From NCBI RefSeq assembly GCF_027595985.1, contig NC_073312.1, positions 5,541,928-5,605,927 on the forward strand: DNA of 64,000 nt, in the 5' to 3' direction. Shown one piece after another: positions 1 to 11,010 of this stretch; position 1 is the stretch's first letter, and every line of letters starts with the position of its first letter. Source of the stretch: Sorex araneus. Its lineage: Eukaryota; Chordata; Mammalia; Eulipotyphla; Soricidae. A program made the translations under genes and the position numbers. The notes under the pieces are model-generated. The model was given only the letters and a program-made list of their open reading frames with translations, was not told the DNA's origin and did not search any database.

Positions 1-41
1 CGCGGGTACAACCGGATTTTTCACACATTTTGTTTGAATCT

Positions 42-42
<1 letters not shown>

Positions 43-75
<33 letters not shown>
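43..75. repeat. (TG)n microsatellite
   Basis: Uninterrupted TG dinucleotides. Confidence 0.97.
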
Positions 76-77
<2 letters not shown>

Positions 78-213
78 ACTTGGCTCCAGGGGCCCCGGGG
101 CCCTGTCCCGGCAGCGGAGCCCTAGATGGTCCTGTGGGGACTTGCTAGCTCTGGGCACGGTCCAGAGAGGAAAAGCAGCAACAGAGCAGCTAGAGATGCA
201 GAGTGGTCATCCT

Positions 214-214
<1 letters not shown>

Positions 215-260
<46 letters not shown>
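215..260. repeat. (TG)n microsatellite
   Basis: Over 20 TG units; the CVCV peptides here are repeat artefacts. Confidence 0.97.
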
Positions 261-261
<1 letters not shown>

Positions 262-321
262 TGGGAGCAGAATCTTCCGCTGACTCAGCAAAATCTCCGG
301 GGGGTTCCAGTGTCTTCAGCA

Positions 322-565
322 AAAAGTGATAGCACAGCGGGGAGGGCGTTTGCCTTGCATTCGGCCGACCCGGGTTCTTTTCCTCAGACCCTCTCAGAGA
401 GCCCGGCAAGCTACCGAGAGCATCCCGCCCGCACGGCAGAGCCTGGCAAGCTCCCTGTGGTGTATTTGCTAGACCAAAAACAGTCACAACAAGTCTTGCA
501 ATGGAGACATTACTGGTGCCCGCTCGAGCAGAATCGATGAACAATGGGACGACAGTGCTCCAGTG
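322..565 (+). mobile_element. RTE-tailed SINE, short form
   Basis: A tRNA-like head (A box TAGCACAGCGG) is joined to a body with CTCTCAGAGAGCCCGGCAAG. The 3' tail (GGAGACATTACTGGTGCCCG and on to GACGACAG) matches the 3' end of the RTE fragment at 60100-60200 on the minus strand. Translated, the tail still reads WRHYWCPLEQNR, like RTE WRRYWLPLEQIED. Confidence 0.8.
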
Positions 566-1087
566 GCAAACTCGCAAAGCTACCTACCACTGGCTAGAAT
601 GGCACGGGTGTCCCTAGAACAGAAACACCAACGAGGTGGAGTGACTCGCCACTGCTGGGCAAGGCTTGAGGATGACCCCATGACGAGTGGGTCCCCTAAA
701 GCCCCTTATTGCTGGTCCCATTCTCAAGACAAGAACACTGAGATTCTAAGATTCTAAGACCCACCAGGACCTGGGTGTGCGTCCCTGGGGCCTGCACGCT
801 TTGCCATTGTGCCCAATGACCTGAGTCGCAAACCCTTTAGATGTCAGGGGTGATTAATCGCGACGATCATTTCCAGCTGCCATAGCGCCTTTTGTCTTGA
901 GGGAGCCGGGAAACAAATCCAGCACCCGGGCAGGCGGCAGCTCCTGGGCAGGGAGGTGAAAGGGGTCCGCTGATGTGGGGGGACACAGCCATACAGGAGG
1001 GACTAGAGAGCACGGCCCCCCTCCACAGGGGTCCCCCTTCCTGCCCACTCCCTGGATGGCTTCCTTGGGGTGCTGATCTTCTTTTTA
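566..1087. other. Unique noncoding DNA
   Basis: No gene. The 800-900 stretch (GGGGTGATTAATCGCGACGA) is AT-balanced with a TAAT core and could be a short conserved element. Confidence 0.4.
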
Positions 1088-1271
1088 ATTTTTTTTTGCC
1101 TTGGGGGTCACACTGGGTGATGCTCAGGGGTCACTCCTGGCTCCACACTCAGGAATTACTCCTGGTGGTGCTCGGGGGACCCCATGGGATGCTGGGAATT
1201 GAACCTGGGTCAGCTGTGTGCAAGGCAAACGCCCTGCCCGCTGTGCCCGCTGTACTATCACTCCAGCCCCC
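1088..1271 (-). mobile_element. SOR-type SINE
   Basis: T-rich start (A tail on minus), GGGTCACACT core, B box region and CTCCAGCCCC end. Confidence 0.88.
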
Positions 1272-1575
1272 TTTGCTGGTCCCTGCTGGTCTTCTTTAGA
1301 GAAGCACGTTCTCGTCAGTGGGCCAGCAGGGCCTTGGTCAGTCGTGTTGCTCTGTTACTCCTACGACAAGGGTCACCGGAAGTCAGAGCGGGGATGGCTG
1401 GGCCCTAAAGCACTCACCTTGCTTGGTGAGGTGCTGGCCCCACACACGAGACAGAGAGAAGAGTCCCCGGTACTGTGAGTGAAGGAAGGAAGGTTCGTGC
1501 CCAGGGCTGCAGCGTGGACGGGACTGGGAGAAGCCGGAGGAGGATGAACGCTGGAGGTTCCCACGTGCATGTGGT

Positions 1576-1746
1576 ATTTTGTTTTTTTGTTTGCTTTTAT
1601 TTGGGGTCACACCCGGCAATGAACAGGGGTGACTCCTGGCTCATGCACTCAGGAATTACTCCTGGCAGTGCTCGGGGGACCCTATGGGATGCTGGGAATC
1701 GAACCCAGGTCGGCCGTGTGCAAGGCAAATGCCCTCCCCGGCCCCG
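1576..1746 (-). mobile_element. SOR-type SINE, head shortened
   Basis: Full body in reverse; A-box end reduced to CTCCCCGGCCCC. Confidence 0.88.
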
Positions 1747-2439
1747 AAGTGTGGTATTTAGAGTAAGCAGACGGGTTCCGAGATTCATTCCGGAGTCTCT
1801 GGATCTTGGCCGTTAATGCGCTTAAATGGCACCTGACAGCCAGGACACCGCGTGGGCGGGGAGAGGGGGAGGGAGGCCCATACCCGCCTCCCTGTGGCCT
1901 GGAGTTTTCAGTCACTGGCCCCCCGCACCTGGGTTTCCCTTCTGGAGGCCTGTGAGGTTCGTCTGGAGTGTGTCTGTGTGGGGGGGGGGCCTGTGAGGTT
2001 CGTCTGGAGTGTGTCTGTGTGGGGGGGCTGGGGGGGGAGAGAAAACGTCTGCTCCAGCGGGGGCCCTGGGGAAACCAGCTCCGCGCGAGATCTGGGGACA
2101 TCTCTGCGGCGAGCTGAAATTAAAAAACATCCAGCAAGCAGATGGGGAAGTGCAGTGGTTAAGGGGGCCTGCCTAGACCACCCTCGGGCCCCAAACACAG
2201 GGAAGAGAGGGGAAGGCAGTGAGTGGGGGCGGGGAGGAGGGGAGGAGACGGATGAGAAACACCTGGGTCAGGACCAACAGCGCTAAAGACCCAAACCAGA
2301 GGCCAAGCCTGAGACCCAGCTTAAAAAGGGGCCTGTGGAGAGGGCAGGCGGGGGCTGGAGGGGCAGGAGGCAGACCCTGGGGGCACCGGTGGAGGGGAGG
2401 TGGGATTGGTGATGGAGCTGGGGGTGGAAACCCCAACTG
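1747..2439. other. GC-rich noncoding DNA with a 2x tandem repeat
   Basis: A 37-46-bp unit (CCTGTGAGGTTCGTCTGGAG onward) occurs twice at 1949-2033. No gene recognised. Confidence 0.6.
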
Positions 2440-2735
2440 TGAAGAACTTTTGTAAATCCCAGTGCTTGCAGAGAATAAAACTGGGGGGTGGCCAAAAGGA
2501 GAGAGAGAGAACAAATTGGAATGTCCCGCCACAGAGGCGGGGTGGGGTGAGGGGATGGGACTGGGGGGTGGGAGGGATACTGGGTTCATGGGTGGTGGAG
2601 AATGGGCACTGGTGGAGGGATGGGCTCCCGAACGCTGCATGAGGGAAAAACAAGCACGAAATGTTTGAATCTGTAACTGTACCCTCACTGTGACTCACTA
2701 ATTAAAAAATAAAAATAAATAAATAAATTTTAAAA
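2440..2735 (+). mobile_element. L1 3' UTR fragment
   Basis: CAGAGGCGGGGTGGGG, GAATGGGCACTGGTGGAGGG, then CTGTAACTGTACCCTCACTG and A-rich tail, as at 63600-63785. Confidence 0.82.
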
Positions 2736-2828
2736 AAACCTGGGGGGTGGGGTGGGGGCGGAAGAGGCCTACACCCCATCAATATACCAAGGAAAGTCAA
2801 AAAGATAGAAAGAAAGAAAAGAGTGTGG

Positions 2829-3001
2829 GGGTCGGAGCGATAGCACAGCGGGTAGGGCGTTTGCCTTGCACGCGGCCGACCTGGGTTCGATCCCCAGCAT
2901 CCCATAGGGTCCCCTGAGCACCGCCAGGAGTAACTCCTGAGTGCAGAGCCAGGAGTCACCCCTGTGCATCGCCGGGTGTGACCCAAATAGCAAAAAAAAA
3001 G
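2829..3001 (+). mobile_element. SOR-type SINE
   Basis: A box TAGCACAGCGG, B box GGTTCGATCCC, A-rich 3' tail. Confidence 0.92.
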
Positions 3002-3956
3002 GAAGAGAAAGAAGAGAGAGTTATTCAGAGGAGACCAAACCTGAGGAAGGGGTGTGGGGTGACGGGAAGCAAACTAGCAGCCCCTCAGGGAAGCCCCGTC
3101 CCCACCGCGGCCGGGAGCTGGGTCCCCAGGGACGCCCACGGTGGCCATGGGCTGCTGTCCACAGCTGCCCGCACGGGCACCACAGCCACACCCAGGTGAG
3201 CTTTGGCACCGGAGGCCACTGGTCAGGGTTCCAGAGCCTGGAAGCCACTCGCACCCCGGCATGCTGAGATCAGGCTTCTCTTTCCGGGGGCCCGGGGGGC
3301 CACACCCGGGGGTGTCAGGGCCTCTTCCCGGCCTTGTGCTCGGGCCCCCTGGGCCACGTGAAAGCCAGCACCCTGCCCGCTGACCTCTCTCCCCGGCCCC
3401 CGACTGCGCGGCTTGCTTCGGGGTCCCGGGAAACGTTCCGAGGGGCCCCGGGGCAGGGGTGACGTGGCTGGCGCAGCCCCGATGCGGAGCGACAGGGAGA
3501 TCTCTCGCACAACTGAACTAGCAGCGCCAGAAGGCCCGGCAAGTCCACGCTTTGGCACGTGCAAAGCTCTCCTCGCGCCCGTGTCCACGGCAGGGCTACT
3601 TGCTAGAAGCCCAGAAGCCACGTGGGGCAGGGCAGGGGTGCGGGGGGACCCTCTCCGAGGAGGCAGGGAGCAGCTCCAATCCCTTCTCCACGAAACCCTG
3701 CCGAGTTCCTAAACGCAGGGTGACTCGGGGGCTTGAGCCCATTTCACAGGTCAGGAAGCCCAAGCCCAGGAGGAAAAGGACTCACCCAGGGCCACTCCGC
3801 CAGTGCAGAGGCCGAGCGAGGTTTCCAGATCTCACGCGGCTGTGGAGGTGAAGTTACCTGCTGCTTGTTGGAGGAGAACGTGGGTCGGGGGTGGAGCATG
3901 GGGGGCGGGTACAGAAAGGAACTCGCCTGGAAGCTGCTAGCCGGCTGGGTTTGTTT
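3002..3956. other. GC-rich unique noncoding DNA
   Basis: Long open frames follow from GC content. No conserved protein motif seen on either strand. Confidence 0.45.
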
Positions 3957-4128
3957 CGTTTTTTTGCTTTTTGGGTCACACCCGGCGATGCACAGGGGTG
4001 ACTCCAGGCTCTGCACTCAGGAATCACTCCTGGCAGTGCTCAGGGGACCCTATGGGATGCTGGGACTTGAACCCGGGTCGGCCGCGTGCAAGGCAAACGT
4101 CCTCCCCGCTGTGCTATCACTCCAGCCC
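3957..4128 (-). mobile_element. SOR-type SINE
   Basis: Near-consensus reverse copy ending TATCACTCCAGCCCC. Confidence 0.92.
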
Positions 4129-4129
4129 C

Positions 4130-4302
4130 TGGCTGGTTTTTTACTTGATTTTGTTTGTCGCCGCTGTGTGCGGTGGAACTCAGGGCCTGCTCCAGCTCTG
4201 TGCTCGGGGTTGCTCCCAGGGGGGCTCAGGGGACAGAGCGGCACTGGGGCTCGAACCCAGGCCTCCTGCGTGCGGTCCCTGAGCTTAGCTCTCTGGCCCC
4301 GG
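4130..4302 (-). mobile_element. Diverged tRNA-type SINE
   Basis: Older relative: GGGGCTCGAACCCAGGCCTC and a TCTCTGGCCCC end, adjoining the previous SINE. Confidence 0.6.
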
Positions 4303-4477
4303 TGACGCTGCTCTGATGTGAGGGTTGCACCTTCCCCTGCTCCGTGCTTAGCTCGACTCCCGTGACAAAGCGTGTCTGCGGTCCCCAGGGAAGCGGGGCG
4401 GCAGGGTGTTGGGGGTTCCCGAGACCCCGAGCCCTCCCGCCCGCAGCCCCTCCTGTGGGAAGGAGACAGGAACCTTC

Positions 4478-4633
4478 CTTTTTTTTTGTTTTTTGTTTTT
4501 TGAGTCACACCCAGCGATGCACAGGAGTTACTCCTGGAAGTGCTCGGGGGACCCTATGGGATGCTGGGAATCGAACCCGGGTCGGCCGCATGCAAGGCGA
4601 ACGCCCTCCCCGCTGTGCTGTCGCCCCCGCCCC
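4478..4633 (-). mobile_element. SOR-type SINE with internal deletion
   Basis: Lacks the middle CTCTGCACTCAGGAATTACT part of the body; head and tail present. Confidence 0.88.
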
Positions 4634-4870
4634 AAGGAGACCCTTCCTGACACAGCGGCCCACTGCTCCTTAGGCAGAACATCCCCCCTAATTAGCACAC
4701 ATTAGGGGTGCAGGGCCTGGAAAATTGGATTGCTTAAAACGCACAGAACATGCAGCAGCAAAAAAAAAAAGAATTTCAACAATTAAAGATTTTCAGAAGG
4801 TGATTCAGGGCGGCTTCCTGCCGGCTGGAACTGATTAAAGCATCACGCAGGGGCGCGGCAAGGAGTCAGA
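4634..4870. other. AT-rich island, possible conserved noncoding element
   Basis: 4680-4860 has TAATTAGCACACATTA, AACAATTAAAGATTTTCAG and CTGATTAAAGC, homeodomain-core-like words in an otherwise GC-rich setting. Not testable here. Confidence 0.35.
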
Positions 4871-5124
4871 GGGGTCTCCCCCTCCCACAGGGCCGGGAAG
4901 GGGACAGATGAGGTGTGGACGGCTCTGGGGGCTGCCGGAGTGTGGGTTAAGGGATGCGGCTGCCAGCCTCCCTCCCGCCCTTCCCTCCCGCCCTCCTCCT
5001 CCCCACCCTCCTTCCTCGGGGAGCTCAGGGCTGACTCCTGGCCTTCAGGCCCGAGGCCTCTCCTGGCAGTGCTCAGCACCAAACCAGAGCCGGCACATAC
5101 AGGCCTCAGCCTCCGTGCTTCCCC

Positions 5125-5610
5125 TCCGGCCTGCCCCGTCCCCTCCCCTCCCGTGCCCTCTCCTTCTCCCTTCCCCTTCCCTCCCTTCCCCTTCCCTCCA
5201 CTTCCCTCCCTTCCCCTCCCCTTGTCTTCCCTCTCCTCTTCTTCCCTCCCCTCCCCTCCCTTCCTTCTTTTCCCTCTCCTCTTCCCTCCCTTTCTCTCCC
5301 CTCCCCTCCCCTTCCTTCCCCTTCCCTCCCCTCTCTCCCCTCTCTTCCCCTCCACTTCCCTTCTATCTCCTCTCCTTCTCTTCCCTCCCCTTCCTTCCTT
5401 CTTCTCCCCTCCCCTTCCCTCCCTTCCCCTTCCCTCCACTTTCCTCCCTTCCCCTCCCCTCCTCTTCCCTCCCCTCCTTTTTTCTCCCCTCCCCATCCCC
5501 CCTTTCTCTCCCCTCTCCTCCTCTTCCCTCCCATCCCTTCCTTCTTTTCCCATCCCCTCTCCTCTTCTTCCCTCCCCTCCCTTACCCTCCCCTCCTCTCC
5601 ATCCCTGTGC
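5125..5610. repeat. Polypyrimidine tract (CCCTTCC/CCCTCC), about 480 bp
   Basis: Almost pure C/T on the plus strand, with irregular CCCTCCCCTTCC units. All reading frames here are repeat artefacts. Confidence 0.95.
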
Positions 5611-5939
5611 TTATTGGACTGCCCCTCCCCCCATTTTCCAAGTGAACACTAAGTAACTGCTCTGGTTTCAAGGCAGGGGTGGGGCGTGGTGGGGCTCGGG
5701 GTAGAGCACAGCCCACTGAGCCCCGGGGCCCCATCCTTACACCCCAGAACCAAGCCCAGCAAACAGGCGCAGCCCTGAGGACAGATTCGCTGAGCCCCCT
5801 GGGCCTCTCTCTGCCCCGCCCCCCCCCCCCCCCGCCGCCTTGAGGAGGGCCCGGCTGGGCTTCCCGCCCTGAGCCCCCTCCCGGGAAGGGAGAGCCCCCC
5901 CCGCTCCCGCCCACGAGGCGTCTGTCTGCTTCTCGTTCC
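5611..5939. other. GC-rich noncoding DNA
   Basis: Contains a run of C (about 5819-5834). No gene recognised. Confidence 0.4.
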
Positions 5940-6062
5940 TTCACGCCACACCCGACAGTGCTCAGGGCTGACTCCGGGCTCTGTGCTCAGGGCTCACCCC
6001 CGGGAGACGGTGTTGGGAGCCGAGATCAGACCCAGTGGCTGCGTGTGAGGCCAGCGGCCCCC
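5940..6062 (-). mobile_element. Diverged tRNA-type SINE
   Basis: CACACCCGACAGTGCTCAGG followed by a degraded B-box region. Confidence 0.5.
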
Positions 6063-6404
6063 CCCCGCCCCCCGCCGTGCTCCAGTTTCCTGGGAAGCTT
6101 CTGGAATGCTGAGCCTAGACGAGGGGCCAGGCCTCGGCCGGGGGAGGCCGCGCTCCGGGGGCCACTGGCCTGGTGCGGGGGAAGTTCTGGGAGCCCTTCA
6201 GCCACGCGCACCCTCGCCCGGTGCTTCCTTTTCCCTTCCCCTCACTAACCCAGCGGGACCTGGGGCCTGGGGCCACTCCTGCACAGCTCGCCCAACAGTG
6301 CTCAGACTTAACATCACACCTACGGGCAGAGGCCCGGGACCCCAAGCCATCTCTCGGCCCTGCCTCTGCTCCTCGGTTCTCTCTGGGGAAGGCCGCCAAC
6401 AGTG

Positions 6405-6596
6405 TTTTGGGGCCACATCTGATGATACTGCGGGCTGACTCCTGGCTCTGTGCTCAGGGCTGACTCCTGACTCGGTGCTCAGGGCTCACTCCTGGTGGTG
6501 CTCGGGGCACCATGTGGGGTGCTGGGGATCGAACTCGAGCTGGTCATGTGCAAGGTGAGTGGGTGCCTGAACCCTGGACTATCTCTCCAGCCCCAT
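6405..6596 (-). mobile_element. Diverged tRNA-type SINE
   Basis: GGGGCCACATCTGATGATAC through GGACTATCTCTCCAGCCCC; its body carries a repeated CTGACTCCTG unit. Confidence 0.7.
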
Positions 6597-7070
6597 CTGG
6601 CCTCCTTATAGGGAGGCCAGTCAGAGGGGGTCAGGGTGACCGCCCCCCATGACCTCCTTAAAGACCCTGAGTCCCAATACAGCCCCCTCTGAGCTCCTGG
6701 GGTCAGGACTCATATCCTTACCCCCGCCCCCGCACCGTGCATCCTCACACGTGTCCTTCAAGGTCATGCTGCCACTGGATACCTCCTCTGGGAAGCCTTC
6801 CTGGATTGCCTTCGGCCAGTCGTAGGTGTCCTCACTGTGTCACAGGCCCCTCACCCCTGGTCACTACCGGCCTCTTCTCCCCCTCCAGCTAAGGAACTTC
6901 TTCCCCTCGGCTTCACCTCAGAGGCTCACCCCGGCTTGGAGATGCACTTGCTGCATGTTTGCCTGATGGGGCTAAGGCAGCGTCTCCTCTCCTGGACTCG
7001 GACCCTTTCTCCTTCCGGCCCGTGTCCTGGAGGGGGGCTCTGGACGCCCCGGGGGCCCCGGCCTAGGCTC

Positions 7071-7403
7071 TGCGGGGAGCCTCCCGCTTCCAGCAACGAA
7101 GAAACACGCAACCCCGAGATCCTTCTTGCTGCGATTTATTCATGGACTTCCCATGAAACAGGAAAGAGGGGAAACGGGAAAGGGGAGAAAGGAGGAGGAG
7201 GAGAGAGGGACGAGCCAGGAGGGACCCCTAGCTAGGGGACTTACCCCCTTATATACCGCTCGCTGGCTGCTTACGCCCACGTGTCTGCAGCTGATAGGCT
7301 AGTCACAGCTTATGGGCGTGGCAAGGCGTCCTGTTTCCTTATTAGGAGTTGTTTTCCAAGAACCGTGCAATTTACAAGCACGGTCCGGTGGAGGCTCTCC
7401 ACA
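7071..7403 (-). mobile_element. LTR-like element, about 333 bp (only in duplication copy 1)
   Basis: On the minus strand it starts TGTGGAGAGCC and ends GGCTCCCCGCA, imperfect inverted termini. It contains a TATA-like box in GGTATATAAGGGG, a pyrimidine-rich stretch and AATAAA before the end, as in short class II LTRs. Copy 2 has about 39 bp here (15109-15147). No clear 6-bp target duplication, and the first 11 bp also occur in copy 2, so the boundaries are uncertain. Confidence 0.55.
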
Positions 7404-7715
7404 ACTCGGCGTCACCAGGAGCTTGCAGGTGCCCCAGGGTGGGGTCAGCACCAGGCGGGTCCCAGTCCTGATGACGGGGTGGTCCAGAGCCCGGCCACAG
7501 CCCCCCCCCCAACCCCGTGCGTGGCAGCAAGCGGGCAGTGAGCTTCCGCCTACCGCCTCGCAGGTGTCCATCCATGCCGCGGGCAGCGGCCCCGCCTCTG
7601 GTCAGTCGGCTTCTCTGCGCCTGGAACGGCCTCCAGACGGATATCGGACACACCCCGAGTCTCTCCCGGGTTCCGGCCGGGCCCAGTGACCTGAAACGTG
7701 TCGAAAAGAGCCCTG

Positions 7716-7885
7716 AGGGGGCGGGGCGATAGGACAGCAGGGAGGGCGCTTGCTGTGCACGTGGTTGACCCGGCTTCGATCCCTGGCATCCCAGGTGGTC
7801 CCCAGAGCACCGCCAGGAGGGATTCCTGAGTGCAGGCCAGGGGTAACCTCTGAGCACAGCCAGGTGTGGCCCCAACACTAAAGAA
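7716..7885 (+). mobile_element. SOR-type SINE, diverged (copy 1)
   Basis: GCGATAGGACAGCAGGGAGG head, GGCTTCGATCCCTGGC B box, ACACTAAAG tail. Confidence 0.82.
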
Positions 7886-8273
7886 AAATAGAGGCCTGGG
7901 AGCAGTTATTTAAGGAGGTGGCTACACGAGGGCCAGGAATGTGGCTCAGTGGTTAGACTCAGGCAACAATAACAAAAGCTGTAGAGAATGTGCCTCCCGC
8001 CTGAAACAGCAGCGGGCCCACCTGTGCCACCCCCTGAGACCCACAGGCTTTGGGAGGAGAAGCCGTTTATGGAACCCGGATCAGGCTGGAGGAAGACCCA
8101 TTCTCCAGACAGCAGCGTTCGCTGGGCTGGCCAGTCCCCCCGTCACTGCCAGGGGCTGGGGGCCCCCTCCCGGGCCGGGCCAGCTGCCTTGATGCAGAGG
8201 GCGGATGAGAAACAGTCACGGTTCTTTTTATCTGCAGGAGACACTGATCTCCAGGGACCAGAATACAGGCTGT

Positions 8274-8443
8274 GGGGCCCGAGCGATAGCACAGCGGGGA
8301 GGGCGTTTGCCTTGCACGCGGCCGACCTGGGTTCGAGTCCCAGCATCCCAGAGGGTCCCCCGAGCACCACCAGGAGCAACTCCTGAGTGCAGAGCCAGGA
8401 GTGACCCCTGAGCATCGCCGGGTGTGACCCAAAAAGGGAAAAG
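8274..8443 (+). mobile_element. SOR-type SINE (copy 1)
   Basis: Consensus head and body, tail CCAAAAAGGGAAAAGC. Confidence 0.9.
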
Positions 8444-8559
8444 CAAACCCCAGGCAGTGGGTGCCTGAAACAGCCGCCTTCGGGAGCAGGTTCCCGAGAT
8501 GTCACCTGGGGTGAGGCCACCCCCGCCCACCCCGCCGTGGACTGTTCCGCCCGCTTTGC

Positions 8560-8650
8560 TCATCCTCCTACTTATCTGTGTCAACCCATTCTTAAAAAAT
8601 TTAATGCTTATTAATAGACTGACCTTAATAAACTCTCTCAAGTACTGTGG
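8560..8650. other. AT-rich island (copy 1), possible conserved element
   Basis: TTTAATGCTTATTAATAGAC and GACCTTAATAAACTC. The counterpart is at 16340-16435. Confidence 0.35.
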
Positions 8651-9340
8651 CTTTGTCACTGTCAGAGGGGGGACATGATTCATGGTCCCGGTGGCCCCAG
8701 GGCGCAGCTGCCGCTGCAGCAGCGGAGGGGGAGGGGCCGGGCCAGGGGTCAGAGGGCAGCCTCACAGGCCCCTCATTAACGCCCTCTGCCCTCACTGGCA
8801 CCCCATCCGTGGCGTGGCGCATGTTCCCGCCCGCAGATTCCGCCCCGCCATGGCTCCGTCCATTGTTTAAAACCCAAACAGATGACGGGTGGGTGGGCCG
8901 TGGGGGGGAAGGGGTGATGCCACGGGGCGGGAGGAAGAGGAGAGAGAAATGACGCCCCTCGGCTCCTCCCCGGAGTGGCCAAGGCCAGGCAGTCCCCAGA
9001 GAGGGAGCCCCGAGGGGGAGGGGAAGCGGGGGGTCCTGCGGCCCGAGGGGGACACCAGGCCCAGCCGGTGCGGCACTCAGGCCCACGGAAACGCGTCCAT
9101 TTCACTGCTTGAACATCAGAGGCCAAACAGGCCTGTGAGAGCCGTGACTGGCCACGAGCCCGGCTGGACGCGTGGCCCGGCCCGCGCCCTCCGGGACACC
9201 CTTCCTTCCACCTCCCTGCTGTGCCCCAGGGCCTGGAGCCCCCCCAGAGGGCTGCTCGGGCCACACCGGGACGGGCTTCAGGGGACGAGGGGGGTCAGCC
9301 CCGCTGTCCCCCGGCATCTCTGTACCCTGATGTATAAACA
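8651..9340. other. GC-rich noncoding DNA (copy 1; copy 2 at 16436-17120)
   Basis: No gene recognised. Contains a CTGCCGCTGCAGCAGCGG palindromic stretch. Confidence 0.4.
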
Positions 9341-9359
9341 CGCAGATACGTTAGTAGAA

Positions 9360-9660
9360 CACACGAAATGCATGGCAGTCTTCTATGTTCACTGTATGTT
9401 ACTATGTGTGTACTGCATGTGTTCCATACAGGCCGTGCTACAGGCCTATCACAGATGTACCATGTATGTGTTGTGAATGTATGATATATATCCTGTGTGT
9501 GTGTCATACATGCACTATATGTGCTGTGTGCACACTGTACGTGTACTATATGTGCCATACATGTGCACTTATGCTCCATGTGCCCCACGTGTACCATATG
9601 CTTTATGAGTGTGTGCCACCGTGTACTGTGTGTATTCTGAGTACCGTGTGTCATTCGTGC
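9360..9660. repeat. TG/TA-rich cryptically simple DNA (copy 1; copy 2 at 17140-17430)
   Basis: Alternating purine-pyrimidine words such as TGTGTACTGCATGTGTTCC. Not a clean tandem array. Confidence 0.75.
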
Positions 9661-9717
9661 GCCGCCAGTACTCCCCAGCCTGGCGTAGGGCCTCCCCACA
9701 TACACTTTTCTTCCACT

Positions 9718-9869
9718 TGTTCAGCTCTGGGCACCCCCAGCAGTGCTCAGAGCTTACTCCTGACCCTGTGCTCGGGGCCACCCCTGGAGGGCTTGAGGGA
9801 CCGTCTGGGGTTGACTCAGGTCAGCGCATGCAAGGCGCGCGTCCTCCCTGCACTGTCGCTCGGGCCCCA
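9718..9869 (-). mobile_element. Diverged tRNA-type SINE (copy 1)
   Basis: CAGCAGTGCTCAGAGCTTAC to TGTCGCTCGGGCCCC. Confidence 0.65.
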
Positions 9870-10080
9870 CGGGGGCTTCCGGGGAGGGGGACCCACAGCC
9901 CAGGGGCACCGGCCCGGGGTCCCTCCTCCCGCCCGAGCAACCCACCGAGTCCCATGGGGAGGAAACTTGTGGGTCCAATGGCCAATCAGGGCTCTTCCCA
10001 GGGGGCTCCCCAGCTGGTGCTCAGGGGACCAAGCGGTGCTGAGGATTGAACCTTGGGCTCCTCATGCAAAGCCCCAAATG

Positions 10081-10605
10081 AGTCTTCCTTCCTTCCTTCC
10101 TTCCTTCCTTCCTTCCTTCCTTCCTTCCTTCCTTCCTTCCTTCCTTCCTTCCTTCCTTCCTCCCTCCCTCCCTTCCTTCCCTCTCTCCCTTCCTTCCTTC
10201 CTTCCTTCCTTCCTTCCTTCCTTCCTTCCTCCCTCCCTCCCTCCCTCCCTCCTTCCCTCCCTCCCTTCCTTCCTTCCTTCCTTCCTTCCTTCCTTCCTTC
10301 CTTCCTTCCTTCCTTCTCTCTCTGCCTTCCTCCCTCCCTTCCTCCCTCCCTCCCTCCCTCCCTCCCTTCCTTCCTCCCTTCCTTCCTTCCTCCCTCCCTC
10401 CCTCCTTCCTTTCTTCCTCCCTCCCTCCCTCCCTCCCTCCCTCCTTCCTTCCTTCCTTCCTTCCTCCCTCCCTCCCTCCCTCCCTCCTTCCCTCCCTCCT
10501 TCCTTCCTTCTTCCTTCCTTCTTTCCTTCCTTCCTTCCTTCGTTCCTTCCTTCCTTCCTCCCTCCCTCCCTCCCTCCTTCCTTCCTTCCTTCCTCTGTCC
10601 TTTCT
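10081..10605. repeat. (CCTT)n/(CCCT)n array (copy 1)
   Basis: About 520 bp of pure pyrimidine on plus. The LPSF and EGRK peptides are artefacts. Confidence 0.98.
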
Positions 10606-10609
10606 CTCT

Positions 10610-10760
10610 CCACATCCAGCAGTTGTCAAGACTGACTCCTGACTCTGTGCTCAGGGATCACTCCTGCAGTGCTCAGGGGAACCATATGTGATGCTGGGGA
10701 TAGAACCAAGGTTGGCTGCCTTCAAGATAAGTGCCTTAACCCCTGGACTATCTGACCCCA
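10610..10760 (-). mobile_element. Diverged tRNA-type SINE beside CCTT array (copy 1)
   Basis: CTGACTCTGTGCTCAGGGAT through CCCTGGACTATCTGACCCC. The adjacent CCTT array may have grown from its tail. Confidence 0.65.
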
Positions 10761-10776
10761 AATGAGACATTTCTTC

Positions 10777-11010
10777 ACTGTATCACTGTCACCGTCATCC
10801 TGTTGCTCATCGATTTGCTCGAACGGGCACCAGTAACATCTCCATTGTGAGACCTGTTGTTACTGTTTTTGGCATATCGAATACGCCACGGGGAGCTTGC
10901 CAGGCTCTGCCGTGCGGGCGGGATACTCTCGGTAGCTTGCCGGGCTCTCCGAGAGGGGCGGAGGAATCGAACCCGGGTCAGCCGCGTACAAGGCGAATGC
11001 CCTCCCCGCT
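10777..11010 (-). mobile_element. RTE-tailed SINE, short form (duplication copy 1)
   Basis: Reverse orientation. Begins with an ATACAGTGA-type tail, then the RTE-like segment, the body with two GGCAAGCT motifs, and the tRNA-like B box region GGGTTCGATTCC. The head is truncated before the A box. Confidence 0.8.

Noticed and set aside
2829..3001. SINE tRNA-like heads as genuine tRNA genes
   Set aside because: The A and B boxes are good, but the head does not fold to a full acceptor stem and continues into SINE body in dozens of copies.
4843..5656. Long open frames over the polypyrimidine tract
   Set aside because: Low-complexity artefact of a C/T-only sequence lacking stop codons.
9385..10635. 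Long open frames of Leu/Pro/Ser/Phe or Glu/Gly/Arg/Lys repeats (also 17277-18789)
   Set aside because: They translate the CCTT/CCCT simple-sequence array; no domain, no splice context, and all frames are open on both strands.
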